A DNA stretch of 64,000 nt from Breoghania sp. L-A4. Lineage in GTDB: Bacteria; Pseudomonadota; Alphaproteobacteria; Rhizobiales; Stappiaceae. Below the pieces are notes generated by a model. The model was not told where the DNA came from. It saw only the letters and a list, made by a program, of their open reading frames with translations, and made no database searches. The position numbers and the translations under genes were made by a program. This document shows, one piece after another, positions 43,733 through 51,914 of the stretch. Every line of letters begins with the position of its first letter. The first letter of the stretch is position 1. The stretch spans positions 372,001 through 436,000 of the forward strand of contig NZ_CP031841.1 of NCBI RefSeq assembly GCF_003432385.1, written 5' to 3'.

Positions 43733-44878
43733 TCAGATGCTGGCGATGAACAGCGCCTTGGCAGCCTCCAGCGTCAGTTCCACCGGATTGCCACCGGCGC
43801 TGGGATCCTCGATGGCCATGGCGGCCATCGCGTCGATCTTGTCGGTGCCGACGCCGATGTCGCCGAGCTTCTTCGGAATGCCCAGCTCCGCGTTGAGCTG
43901 TTCCACATAGGCATAGAAGCCGTCAAAGCCGCCTTTTATGTCCAGGTAGGCGGCGGCTCGCTCGATGCGCTGCTCGATCGCGGGGCGGTTGAAGGTCAGC
44001 ACCGGCGGGATGACGATGGCGTTGGTGGTGCCGTGGTGGGTGTTGTAGAGCGCGCCGATGGGGTGCGAGAGCGCGTGCACGGCGCCAAGACCCTTCTGGA
44101 ACGCGGTGGCGCCCATGGCGGCGGCCGACATCATCTGCGCCCGGGCCTCGATGTCGGAGCCGTCGGCGAAGGCGCGCGGCAGATAATCCTTCACCAGACG
44201 CATGCCTTCCAGGGCGATGCCCTGGCTCATCGGATGATAGAACGGGCTGGAATAGGCTTCCAGGCAATGGGCGAAGGCGTCCATGCCGGTGCCTGCGGTG
44301 ATTGCCATTGGCATGCCGACGGTCAGTTCCGGATCGCAGATGACGACGGCGGGCAGCAGCTTGGGATGGAAGATGATCTTCTTCACATGGGTGTCGGAGT
44401 TGGTCAGCACGCCCGCGCGGCCGACTTCCGAACCCGTGCCGGCGGTCGTTGGCACCGCGACGATGGGCGCGATCGCCGAGGCGTCGGCGCGGGTCCACCA
44501 GTCGCCGATGTCCTCGAAGTCCCAGACGGGACGGGTCTGGCCGGCCATGAAGGCGACCAGCTTGCCCAGATCCAGGCCCGAGCCGCCGCCGAAGGCGATG
44601 ACGCCGTCGTGGCCACCGGCCTTGTAGACGTCGATGCCCGCTGCGAGGTTGATCTCGTTGGGGTTGGGATCGACCTCGGAGAACATCGCCCGGCCGAGAC
44701 CTTCGGCGTCGAGCAGGTCCAATGCTGCCTGGGTGATCGGCAGCCCCGCCAGCCCCTTGTCGGTGACCAGCAGCGGCTTGCGCATGCCGGCGGCGCGACA
44801 GGCTTCGCCCAGTTCCTTGATCCGGCCCGCGCCGAAGCGGATGGCGGTCGGATAGCTCCAGTTGGCGACGAGATTCAT
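43733..44878 (-). CDS. Iron-containing alcohol dehydrogenase
   Basis: 381-aa group III (Fe-dependent) alcohol dehydrogenase. NAD-binding GGGSGLDLGK is near residues 96-105; TTAGTGSE near 144-151; metal ligands are supplied by MDAFAHCLEAYSS (Asp and His) and HALSHPIGALYNTHHG (two His). It would interconvert a primary alcohol and aldehyde. It is the last gene of a seven-gene minus-strand operon, 4 nt after an aldehyde dehydrogenase gene, so its product is likely passed to that enzyme. The substrate is not readable from sequence. Confidence 0.93.
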   Translation of the reverse strand: MNLVANWSYPTAIRFGAGRIKELGEACRAAGMRKPLLVTDKGLAGLPITQAALDLLDAEGLGRAMFSEVDPNPNEINLAAGIDVYKAGGHDGVIAFGGGSGLDLGKLVAFMAGQTRPVWDFEDIGDWWTRADASAIAPIVAVPTTAGTGSEVGRAGVLTNSDTHVKKIIFHPKLLPAVVICDPELTVGMPMAITAGTGMDAFAHCLEAYSSPFYHPMSQGIALEGMRLVKDYLPRAFADGSDIEARAQMMSAAAMGATAFQKGLGAVHALSHPIGALYNTHHGTTNAIVIPPVLTFNRPAIEQRIERAAAYLDIKGGFDGFYAYVEQLNAELGIPKKLGDIGVGTDKIDAMAAMAIEDPSAGGNPVELTLEAAKALFIASI

Positions 44879-44882
44879 CGGT

Positions 44883-46265
44883 TCAGGCTTTCTTCAGGTG
44901 GTAGGATTTCGGGCGGGTCAGGTTCTGGAAGCCGATCACCGACAGCGCGCCGCCGCGCCCGGTGTTCTTGCAGCCGGTCCAGCACAGGGCGGGATCGAGA
45001 TAATCGGCGCGGTTCATGAACACCGTGCCGGTTTCGAGCCGCGCGCCGATGGCGGACGCGCGGCCGGCGTCTTTGGTCCACAGCGAGGCGGTGAGGCCGA
45101 ATTCGCAGTCGTTCATCAGTGCGATGGCCTCTTCATCGTTCGACACCTTCATGATGCCGACAACAGGTCCAAAACTCTCGTCGCGCATGACGCGCATGTC
45201 GTGGGTGACGCCTGTGAGGATCTGCGGCATCAGGTAAGCGCCGCCGTCGTCTTCAGGAAACAGCACCGGATCGATCATCGGGGTTGCGCCATCGGCGATG
45301 GCTTCCGCCGTCTGGGCGCGCACTTCCGCTGCAAAGCGCACATTGGCCATGGGGCCGAGCGTGGTCTCGGGATCGAGCGGGTTGCCGAGCCTGTATTTGG
45401 CGACAAGGGCGACGGCCTTTTCCACGAAGGCGTCGTAGAGCGTCTCGTTCACATAGATCCGCTCGATGCCGCAGCAGCACTGGCCGGAATTGAACATGGC
45501 GCCATCGACGAGCGTGGCGACGGCCGCGTCCAGATCCGCGTCCTCCATCACGTAGCCCGGGTCCTTGCCGCCGAGTTCCAGCCCCAGGCCGGTGAAGGTG
45601 CCCGCCGCCGCGCGCTCGATGGCGCGTCCGCCGCCCACGGAGCCAGTGAAATTGATGAAGTTGAACTGGCGCTCGCCGATCAGCGCCTCGGTGGTCGCAT
45701 GGTCGAGAAACAGATTGACGAACAGCCCTTCAGGAAGCCCGGCTTCCGAAAAGGCGCGCGCCATGCGCTCGCCCACGAGCAGCGTCTGCGTGGCGTGTTT
45801 CAGCACTACGGCGTTGCCGGCGATCAGCGCCGGCGAGACCGTGTTGATCGCCGTCATGTAGGGGTAGTTCCATGGCGCGATGACGAAGACCACGCCATGC
45901 GGCTCGCGGATGATGCGGCGCTCGAAGGCATCCGAGTTCTCGATGACGATCGGCGCGAGCGCCTCTTCGGCGATGCTCGCCATATAGGCGGTGCGCTCGT
46001 TGACGCCGCCGAATTCGCCGCCGTAGCGGGTCGGGCGGCCCATCATGTGCGCCAGTTCGGGAACGATCTCGTCGTTCATCTCGCCGAGCCGTTTGACGCC
46101 GGCCTCCACAAGCGCGATGCGTTCATTAAGCGGCCGCGCCGCCCAGGCCTTTTGCGCGCTGCGGGCTGCCGCGCAGGCAGTGCGGGCCTCGTCCAGGCTG
46201 AGCGCGGGGCGCTCCGCGTATACGGAGCCGTCGATGGGGGATATGCACTGGATCATCTTGCTCAT
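44883..46265 (-). CDS. NAD(P)-dependent aldehyde dehydrogenase
   Basis: 460-aa ALDH superfamily enzyme oxidising an aldehyde to a carboxylate. The cofactor site segment APWNYPYM, NFTGSVGGGRAIER, general-base Glu in LELGGKDPGYV, and nucleophile Cys in NSGQCCCGIERIYV are intact, as is the C-terminal CKNTGRG. It fits the compact group related to phenylacetaldehyde and succinate-semialdehyde dehydrogenases. It starts 2 nt after the GS-like gene and is 4 nt from the alcohol dehydrogenase gene, so all three are translated from one message. Confidence 0.94.
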   Translation of the reverse strand: MSKMIQCISPIDGSVYAERPALSLDEARTACAAARSAQKAWAARPLNERIALVEAGVKRLGEMNDEIVPELAHMMGRPTRYGGEFGGVNERTAYMASIAEEALAPIVIENSDAFERRIIREPHGVVFVIAPWNYPYMTAINTVSPALIAGNAVVLKHATQTLLVGERMARAFSEAGLPEGLFVNLFLDHATTEALIGERQFNFINFTGSVGGGRAIERAAAGTFTGLGLELGGKDPGYVMEDADLDAAVATLVDGAMFNSGQCCCGIERIYVNETLYDAFVEKAVALVAKYRLGNPLDPETTLGPMANVRFAAEVRAQTAEAIADGATPMIDPVLFPEDDGGAYLMPQILTGVTHDMRVMRDESFGPVVGIMKVSNDEEAIALMNDCEFGLTASLWTKDAGRASAIGARLETGTVFMNRADYLDPALCWTGCKNTGRGGALSVIGFQNLTRPKSYHLKKA

Positions 46266-46267
46266 GG

Positions 46268-47635
46268 TCAGGCTCTCTCAAAGCCGCGCGCGACTTCCCA
46301 GTCGGTGATGCGGCGGTCGTATTCGGTCTGCTCCCACTTTGCGGCGTGCACATAGTGGTCGATGACATCGTCGCCAAACGCCGCGCGCAACATGCTTGAA
46401 CCGTTCAGTACGGCTGTGGCGTCGCGCAGCGTCGACGGGATTTCGCGGATGTCCCGGCCGCCGTAGGCGTCGCCGACGAAGGCGGGCTCCAGTTCCCAGT
46501 CGTTCTCGATGCCCGCGATGCCGGCGGCGATCAGCGCCGCCATGGCGAGGTAGGGATTGAGGTCGGCGCCGCCGACGCGGCATTCCACGCGCACCGCCTT
46601 GCTGCCGGCGCCGCAGACGCGGTAGCCGGCGGTGCGGTTGTCCATCGACCAGATGGCCTTTGTCGGCGCGAAGGTGCCGGCCTGGAATCGCTTGTAGGAA
46701 TTGATGTAGGGCGCCAGGAAATAGGTGATCTCGCTGGCGTGGCTCAAAAGCCCCGCCATGTATTTGCGCATCAGATCCGACATGCCGTGCTCGGCGGTCT
46801 CATCAAAGAACAGCGGCTTTCCGTCGAGCGACCACAGGGACTGGTGGATGTGAGAGGAATTTCCCGCCCGCTCGTAGTGCCATTTGGCGAGGAAACTGAC
46901 CGCGCGGCCCTTGGCCCAGGCGATCTCCTTGCAGCCGTTCTTGATGATCACGTGGCGGTCGGCCATCGTCAGCGCCTCGGCGTAGCGCACGTTGATTTCC
47001 GCCTGGCCGGCCTCCGCCTCGCCCTTGGAGTTCTCCACCGGAATGTCCGCGCCGTTCAATCCGTTGCGGATGGCGCGCATCAGCTCCTCTTCCTTGGTGG
47101 TCTGGAAGATGTGGTAGTCCTCGTTGTAGGCGCTGATCGGCGTCAGGCCGCGATGGCCCTTGGCCTCGGCTTCCTCGAAGCTTTCCCGGAACACGAAGAA
47201 TTCCAGCTCGGTTGCCATGAAGGGCTTCATGCCCATGGCTTCCAGCCGCTTGATCTGCTTCTTCAGGATGGCGCGCGGCGAATGCGGCACTTCCTCGTGG
47301 GTGGCGTGGTCGAGCATGTCGCACAGCACCAGCGCCGTGCCTTCCAGCCACGGAATCAGCCGTAACGTGTCGAGGTCCGGCTTCATCGTGTAGTCGCCGT
47401 AGCCCGCCTCCCAGCTGGTCGCCTTGTAGCCCTCGACGGTGTTCATCTCCATGTCGGTGGCCAGCAGGTAGTTGCAGCTGTGGGTCTCCTTCCAGGCGCT
47501 GTCGACGAAGAACTCCGCCTGGAACCGTTTGCCCATGAGCCGGCCCTGCATGTCGACCTGGACCGCGAGAACGGTGTCGATCTCGCCGTCGGCGACGGCC
47601 TGTTTCAACGCCTCGAATGTCAATTTGCCTGCCAT
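46268..47635 (-). CDS. Glutamine synthetase family gamma-glutamyl-amine ligase
   Basis: 455-aa homologue of glutamine synthetase, shorter and divergent from GlnA. Catalytic-domain features are present: LEFFVFRESFEEAE with the metal-binding Glu, AEAGQAEINVRY, NSSHIHQSLW, and RVECRVGGADLNPYLA. This group includes gamma-glutamylputrescine synthetase (PuuA) and related amine ligases, which use glutamate and ATP to cap an amine. Substrate is unknown. Start ATG 47635 follows a GGAAGATC segment. A stem-loop separates it from the upstream TRAP binding-protein gene. Confidence 0.9.
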   Translation of the reverse strand: MAGKLTFEALKQAVADGEIDTVLAVQVDMQGRLMGKRFQAEFFVDSAWKETHSCNYLLATDMEMNTVEGYKATSWEAGYGDYTMKPDLDTLRLIPWLEGTALVLCDMLDHATHEEVPHSPRAILKKQIKRLEAMGMKPFMATELEFFVFRESFEEAEAKGHRGLTPISAYNEDYHIFQTTKEEELMRAIRNGLNGADIPVENSKGEAEAGQAEINVRYAEALTMADRHVIIKNGCKEIAWAKGRAVSFLAKWHYERAGNSSHIHQSLWSLDGKPLFFDETAEHGMSDLMRKYMAGLLSHASEITYFLAPYINSYKRFQAGTFAPTKAIWSMDNRTAGYRVCGAGSKAVRVECRVGGADLNPYLAMAALIAAGIAGIENDWELEPAFVGDAYGGRDIREIPSTLRDATAVLNGSSMLRAAFGDDVIDHYVHAAKWEQTEYDRRITDWEVARGFERA

Positions 47636-47697
47636 GGGACGATCTTCCGAAAATTGGGAGCTGGACGGCCGGCCGCGCGAGCCGGAAACAGAAGGTT

Positions 47698-47727
47698 GGC
47701 ACCCGGGACATCTGCGCCCCGGGTGCC
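47698..47727 (-). terminator. Stem-loop between dctP and the GS-like gene
   Basis: GGCACCCGGG (47698-47707) and CCCGGGTGCC (47718-47727) form a perfect 10-bp stem with a 10-nt loop, 25 nt after the dctP stop. Without a T tract it is more likely to stabilise the dctP mRNA 3' end or partly attenuate than to terminate fully, a common arrangement after binding-protein genes. Confidence 0.55.
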
Positions 47728-47752
47728 GCCTCACGTCTGCGATGCGGATGGA

Positions 47753-48802
47753 TCAGCCGTAGCGATACGGGCGTCCGGCCTTCTGCATGTCGGCGTTGTA
47801 CTTCTTGAAGATGTCCACGACCTTCTTCTTGGTCTCGGATTCGGCGGCGATCTCGTCCCAGAACTTGACCGCGGCGTCCTCGACCGTGGCCCATTCCGCG
47901 TCCGGAATGGTGGTCAGCTTCATCTTGGTGCCCTCGACGCGCAAGGACGCCTCGCCGCCCCAGTACCACCACTGGCGATAGTAGTGCGACGCATCCATGG
48001 CGAGCTGCAGCATGGTCTTGAGGTGATCGGGCAGCTCGTTCCAGCGGTCCATGTTGGCGAAGAAGGAGCCGGCCCAGGCGCCCGAGATGTTGTTGGTGAG
48101 GAAGTAGTTGGTCACGTCGGCCCAGCCCACCGTGTAATCCTCGGTGATGCCCGACCAGGCGATGCCGTCAAGCTCGCCGGTCTGCACCGCGACCTCGATG
48201 TCTTCCCACGGCAGGGTGACCGGCACGACGCCGAACTGCGCCATGAAGCGGCCGGCGGTCGGGAAGGTGAAGACGCGCTTGCCCTTCAGGTCCGCAAGCG
48301 AGTTGATCGGATCCTTGGTGGCGAAGTGGCACGGATCCCAGGAGCCGGCGGAGATGTGCTTGACGCCGACCTTGGCATATTCCTCTTCCCAGATTTCCTT
48401 CAGCCCGTACTGGTTGAACAGCACCGGCACGTCGAGGGAATAGCGCGAGGCGAAGGGGAAGTAGCCGCCGAAAACGGTGACCTCGGTCGGCGAGGCCATG
48501 GAGTCGTCATCGGACTGCACCGCGTCGATGGTGCCCTTCTGCATGGCGCGGAACAACTCGCCGGTGGGCACCAGCTGATCGGCGAAATAGAGCTCGATCT
48601 CCATCTGGCCGTTGGCGGCCTGGTTGAAGGCGTCGATGTGCGGCTTGATGACGTGTTCGGCCAGGGCCGGACCGGCGTAGGTCTGCAGGCGCCACTTGAT
48701 CGGCGCCTGGCCGTGCACGGCGGGAGCGGCGAGCGTGGTGGCGCCGGCGGCGGCAACGCCCGCGATGCCGGCGTTCTTGAGGAAATCGCGTCTGTTGGTC
48801 AT
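47753..48802 (-). CDS. dctP: TRAP transporter substrate-binding protein (DctP family)
   Basis: 349-aa periplasmic receptor that delivers its ligand to the DctQM permease. The N-terminus MTNRRDFLKNAGIAG is a twin-arginine signal. The mature protein has family features: TGELFRAMQKGTIDAVQ, WDPCHFATKDPINSLADLKGK (in part), and a conserved Arg in LKGKRVF likely to bind a carboxylate. A Trp/Tyr-rich pocket region (YRQWWYWGG) is notable. It follows dctM after 161 nt and precedes the GS-like gene. Confidence 0.95.
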   Translation of the reverse strand: MTNRRDFLKNAGIAGVAAAGATTLAAPAVHGQAPIKWRLQTYAGPALAEHVIKPHIDAFNQAANGQMEIELYFADQLVPTGELFRAMQKGTIDAVQSDDDSMASPTEVTVFGGYFPFASRYSLDVPVLFNQYGLKEIWEEEYAKVGVKHISAGSWDPCHFATKDPINSLADLKGKRVFTFPTAGRFMAQFGVVPVTLPWEDIEVAVQTGELDGIAWSGITEDYTVGWADVTNYFLTNNISGAWAGSFFANMDRWNELPDHLKTMLQLAMDASHYYRQWWYWGGEASLRVEGTKMKLTTIPDAEWATVEDAAVKFWDEIAAESETKKKVVDIFKKYNADMQKAGRPYRYG

Positions 48803-48963
48803 GCTGAATAGTCCCCTATTGGTGGTTGCTCAGATGTGCGACGTGTTCGTCTTGTCGTTCTTGTATGCGCGGGATGGGCCGCTGTTTGTCAGTCTTGTCC
48901 TGTCCCGCTAGCGCATAGTCTCCCGTGCTCGTGTCGCGGCGCCAAGGCCGCGGCGGTCTCGCG

Positions 48964-50286
48964 TTATTTCCCGTAAACGAGGTCGGGCAGCCAGAGGGCG
49001 ATCTGCGGAAACATCATCACCAGCGTCAGCGCCAGCACCATGACCAGCGCAAAAGGGATGATGGACCGGTAGATGTCGCCGAGACCGATTTCCGGAGGCG
49101 CCATGGCGCGCATCAGGAACAGATTGTAGCCGAACGGCGGCGTCATGTAGGCGATCTGGGTGGTGATCGTGTAGAGCACGCCGTACCAGATGAGATCGAA
49201 GCCGAGACCCTCGACCAGAGGCACGTAGAGCGGTGCGACGATGACCAGCATCGCCGTGTCGTCGAGAAACGTGCCCATGATCAGGAACGACAGCTGCATC
49301 AGGATGAGGATCATCCAGGGGTTCAAACCGAGCTGCTGGGTGAACAGGCTGTCGATGGCGTTGACCGCGCCCAGGCCATCGAAGATGGCGCCGAACCCCA
49401 AGGCCGCCAGGATGATCCACATGAACATGCATGAGATCGCCAGCGTCTGGCGCACGGAGACCTCGAAGACCGCGCGCGTCATCCGTCCTTTGACGATGGC
49501 GGCGAGAAAGGCGGTGAGCGCGCCGATGGCGGAGCTTTCCACCAGCGAGGTCCAGCCGTTGACGAAGGGCACCATCATGGTCGCGAAGATCACCAGCGGC
49601 AGCAGGCCCGCGCGCAGCAGACGCAGTTTTTCCGCAAGCGAAACCTGGCGCTCCTCCTCGGGCAGCACGGGACCGAGGTGCGGCTGCAGCCGGCAGCGGA
49701 CGTAGATGTAGACAATGAACAGCCCGGCCATCATCAGCCCGGGCATCACGCCGGCGAGCCACAACTGGCCCACCGGCTGGCGCGCGATCATCGCGTAGAG
49801 CACCAGCACCACCGACGGCGGCACCAGGATGCCCAGCGACGAGCCGGCCTGGATGACGCCGGTGACCATGATCTTGTCGTAGCCGCGCTTGAGCAGTTCC
49901 GGCAGGGCGATGGTGGCGCCGATGGCCATACCGGCCACCGACAGGCCATTCATGGCGGAGATCAGCACCATCAGCCCGATGGTGCCGATGGCGAGCCCGC
50001 CGCGCACCGGCCCCATCCACACGTGGAACATCTTGTACAGATCATCGGCGATCTTGGATTCCGACAGCACGTAGCCCATGAAGATGAACATCGGCAGAGT
50101 GAGCAGCGGATACCATTTCATCAGCTTCATGGCGGCGGAGAAAGGGATGTCGACTCCGCCGACGCCCCACAGCAGGACGCCCGCCACAGCGCCGACGAAG
50201 CCGATGGCGCCGAACACCCGCTGGCCGGTGAGCAGCATCAGCATCATGGTCGCGAACATGAAGAGGGCGATCATCTCATGGGACAT
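48964..50286 (-). CDS. dctM: TRAP transporter large permease subunit
   Basis: 440-aa DctM-type membrane protein with about 12 hydrophobic segments that couples solute uptake to a sodium gradient. It opens MSHEMIALFMFATMMLMLLTGQRVFGAIGF and has the DctM signatures AGSSLGILVPPSVVLVLY and FLDDTAMLVIVAPLYVPL. The ATG at 50286 shares one base with the stop of dctQ, so the membrane subunits are coupled. Confidence 0.95.
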   Translation of the reverse strand: MSHEMIALFMFATMMLMLLTGQRVFGAIGFVGAVAGVLLWGVGGVDIPFSAAMKLMKWYPLLTLPMFIFMGYVLSESKIADDLYKMFHVWMGPVRGGLAIGTIGLMVLISAMNGLSVAGMAIGATIALPELLKRGYDKIMVTGVIQAGSSLGILVPPSVVLVLYAMIARQPVGQLWLAGVMPGLMMAGLFIVYIYVRCRLQPHLGPVLPEEERQVSLAEKLRLLRAGLLPLVIFATMMVPFVNGWTSLVESSAIGALTAFLAAIVKGRMTRAVFEVSVRQTLAISCMFMWIILAALGFGAIFDGLGAVNAIDSLFTQQLGLNPWMILILMQLSFLIMGTFLDDTAMLVIVAPLYVPLVEGLGFDLIWYGVLYTITTQIAYMTPPFGYNLFLMRAMAPPEIGLGDIYRSIIPFALVMVLALTLVMMFPQIALWLPDLVYGK

Positions 50287-50882
50287 CAGAGCTCTTCTCC
50301 GCGGATTCGGCCAATGTCCCTCAAGAACTCGGCAAAGGCTTGCAGGATCATCATGATCAGACCGAAGCACATCACGGATTTGATGGGCCACAGCAGCGGC
50401 CGCCAGGCGGTCGGGCTCTGCTCCATCCGTCCGATCACCTCGCCGGCCGCGTCGAAGCCGCCGGTGAAGAATGCCTTGATCAGGCCGCCGAAGAACACCA
50501 GCGGTTCGTCTCCCCAATAGCCCAGCGAATAGGCGGTGGAGCCCAGCCCGCCGTAGAGCAGCACGCCGAGAAAATAGAGCAGGAAGAACACCGTGACGGC
50601 ATCGACGCAGGCCTTGGTCTTGTGCGACCAGTCGCCGTAGAAGAGATCCATGCGCACATTGGAGCCGAGCTGGATCGAATAGGGCCCGCCGACGATGTAG
50701 TAGGCGACCATCAGGAACTGCGCGGTCTCAAGCGTCCATAGCGTCGGCGTGAAAAACGTCTTTGAGATCGACGACCACAGCAGCACGCCCATCATCGCGA
50801 AAATCAGATACATGGTGATGCGGCCGATCCGGTGATTGATCGCGTCCACCCAGCGCACAAAGGTTTTGATCGCCTGCGGCAT
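50286..50882 (-). CDS. dctQ: TRAP transporter small permease subunit
   Basis: 198-aa DctQ-type protein with four hydrophobic helices (about residues 20-40, 55-75, 95-117 and 160-180) and the usual RMDLFYGDWSHKTKACVD region. ATG 50882 (MPQAIKTFVRWVD) is the natural start. As sequenced, the upstream amidohydrolase frame overlaps it by 155 nt, which is unusual and may reflect a frameshift there. Confidence 0.92.
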   Translation of the reverse strand: MPQAIKTFVRWVDAINHRIGRITMYLIFAMMGVLLWSSISKTFFTPTLWTLETAQFLMVAYYIVGGPYSIQLGSNVRMDLFYGDWSHKTKACVDAVTVFFLLYFLGVLLYGGLGSTAYSLGYWGDEPLVFFGGLIKAFFTGGFDAAGEVIGRMEQSPTAWRPLLWPIKSVMCFGLIMMILQAFAEFLRDIGRIRGEEL

Positions 50883-51750
50883 TGCTAAGCCCGTGTTCCT
50901 GTGCTCGCGGCCGCTCGCCGCCCATATTGTCCAGGGCGGCGCGGAGGCGTGCGGCGAGCCACTGCGCAACGTCGATCTGCGCGTCTGTCGCTGCGATCAG
51001 ATCATTGCGGATCTCGATCATGACATTCAACAGGCCGTGCGAAACCCCATGTTCGTGCAGCGTGTGCATCACGCCGTCGCTCTGTCCATAGGGTGCGTTG
51101 CGGCGCACGTCGAACCGCGTGTCCGAGGCGGCGGCGTCGAGCATGGCGTCGGCTAGGCGGCTGTCGGCGTCATGATGAAGGATACCGATTTCCACGTCGC
51201 GCCGCTCGCCGCGATAGACCGGCGTAAACGAGTGGATGGTCACCAGAACCGGGGGACGTTCCATCGCGATGCGACGGTCGATCGCCGCGCGCAGGGCGTT
51301 GCGGAAGGGCGTGTAACACAGCGCGACGCGCGCCTCACGGTCCTCCGGCGCCAGATTGGCATTGCCGGGAATAGGGTGGATCTCGCTGATCGCGGGCACC
51401 GCGCTTTCGGCCTCTGGCGGCCGGTTGCAGTCGTAGACCAGGCGCGAGAGGCGGTGGGCGAGCAGCGGTGCGTCGAGCGCTTTTGACAGGGCGACCGCGA
51501 CCGGGAGCGCGCCCGGGTCCCAGGCGATGTGGCTGCGCAGCAGATCGTCGGTGAGTCCAAGGTTGAAAAGCGCGGGCGGGATGTGGTTGGAGGCGTGCTC
51601 GCAGATCAGCAGAACGTCGCCGGCGCCCGAAAGATTGATCTCGTCGACAACCCGCGCAGGTCCGGATGCGCCTTGGCCGGCCTCAGTCACCGGCGCATGC
51701 GCTTCTGTTGTCGCCCCGGATATCGCCTCGGAATTCGCCCCTGTCGGCAC
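50728..51750 (-). CDS. N-formylglutamate amidohydrolase family protein (3' end possibly frameshifted)
   Basis: 340 aa as read. Family motifs: LLICEHASNHIPPAL, RLSRLVYDCNRPPEA, PFRNALRAAIDRRI, VTIHSFTPVYRG and DVEIGILHHD. The family includes HutG and deacylases that remove acyl groups from glutamate. The last 55 residues (after ARLRAALDNMG) do not look like the family and lie antisense-free but out of frame inside dctQ. One extra base in the GGGCGG near 50922-50927 would instead end the protein at TAG 50885-50887, two bases before dctQ. The start is GTG 51750. First gene of the operon. Confidence 0.85.
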   Translation of the reverse strand: MPTGANSEAISGATTEAHAPVTEAGQGASGPARVVDEINLSGAGDVLLICEHASNHIPPALFNLGLTDDLLRSHIAWDPGALPVAVALSKALDAPLLAHRLSRLVYDCNRPPEAESAVPAISEIHPIPGNANLAPEDREARVALCYTPFRNALRAAIDRRIAMERPPVLVTIHSFTPVYRGERRDVEIGILHHDADSRLADAMLDAAASDTRFDVRRNAPYGQSDGVMHTLHEHGVSHGLLNVMIEIRNDLIAATDAQIDVAQWLAARLRAALDNMGGERPRAQEHGLSNAAGDQNLCALGGRDQSPDRPHHHVSDFRDDGRAAVVVDLKDVFHADAMDA

Positions 51751-51769
51751 CAGCCCGCCCCTCGCTCAT

Positions 51770-51841
51770 TCTGAAGATATCTTTTCAGACACAACGCGGC
51801 TGTCAAGGCGCTTTCTGAACGATATTTTTCTGAAGCGCCTT
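51770..51841. promoter_or_regulatory. Operator cluster between the amidohydrolase operon and the RpiR gene
   Basis: The divergent gap carries TCTGAA-N8-TTCAGA (51770-51789), two direct copies of TCTGAA at 51814-51819 and 51829-51834 (15 nt apart), and a perfect 9-bp inverted repeat AAGGCGCTT (51805-51813) / AAGCGCCTT (51833-51841). Such clustered symmetry next to a RpiR gene is what a regulator binding site looks like. The protein-site link is inferred. Confidence 0.55.
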
Positions 51842-51914
51842 TGCTGGCGAATTCTCTTCAGTCGTGTTTAGAATTGCGGACTCGTCCGAATGGCGCGGAA
51901 AGGAATGCCGGGGA

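Noticed and set aside
49678-50520. Plus-strand open frames over the TRAP permease genes, rich in His and Gln
   Set aside because: They are complements of membrane-protein codons and have no ribosome binding sites or family motifs.
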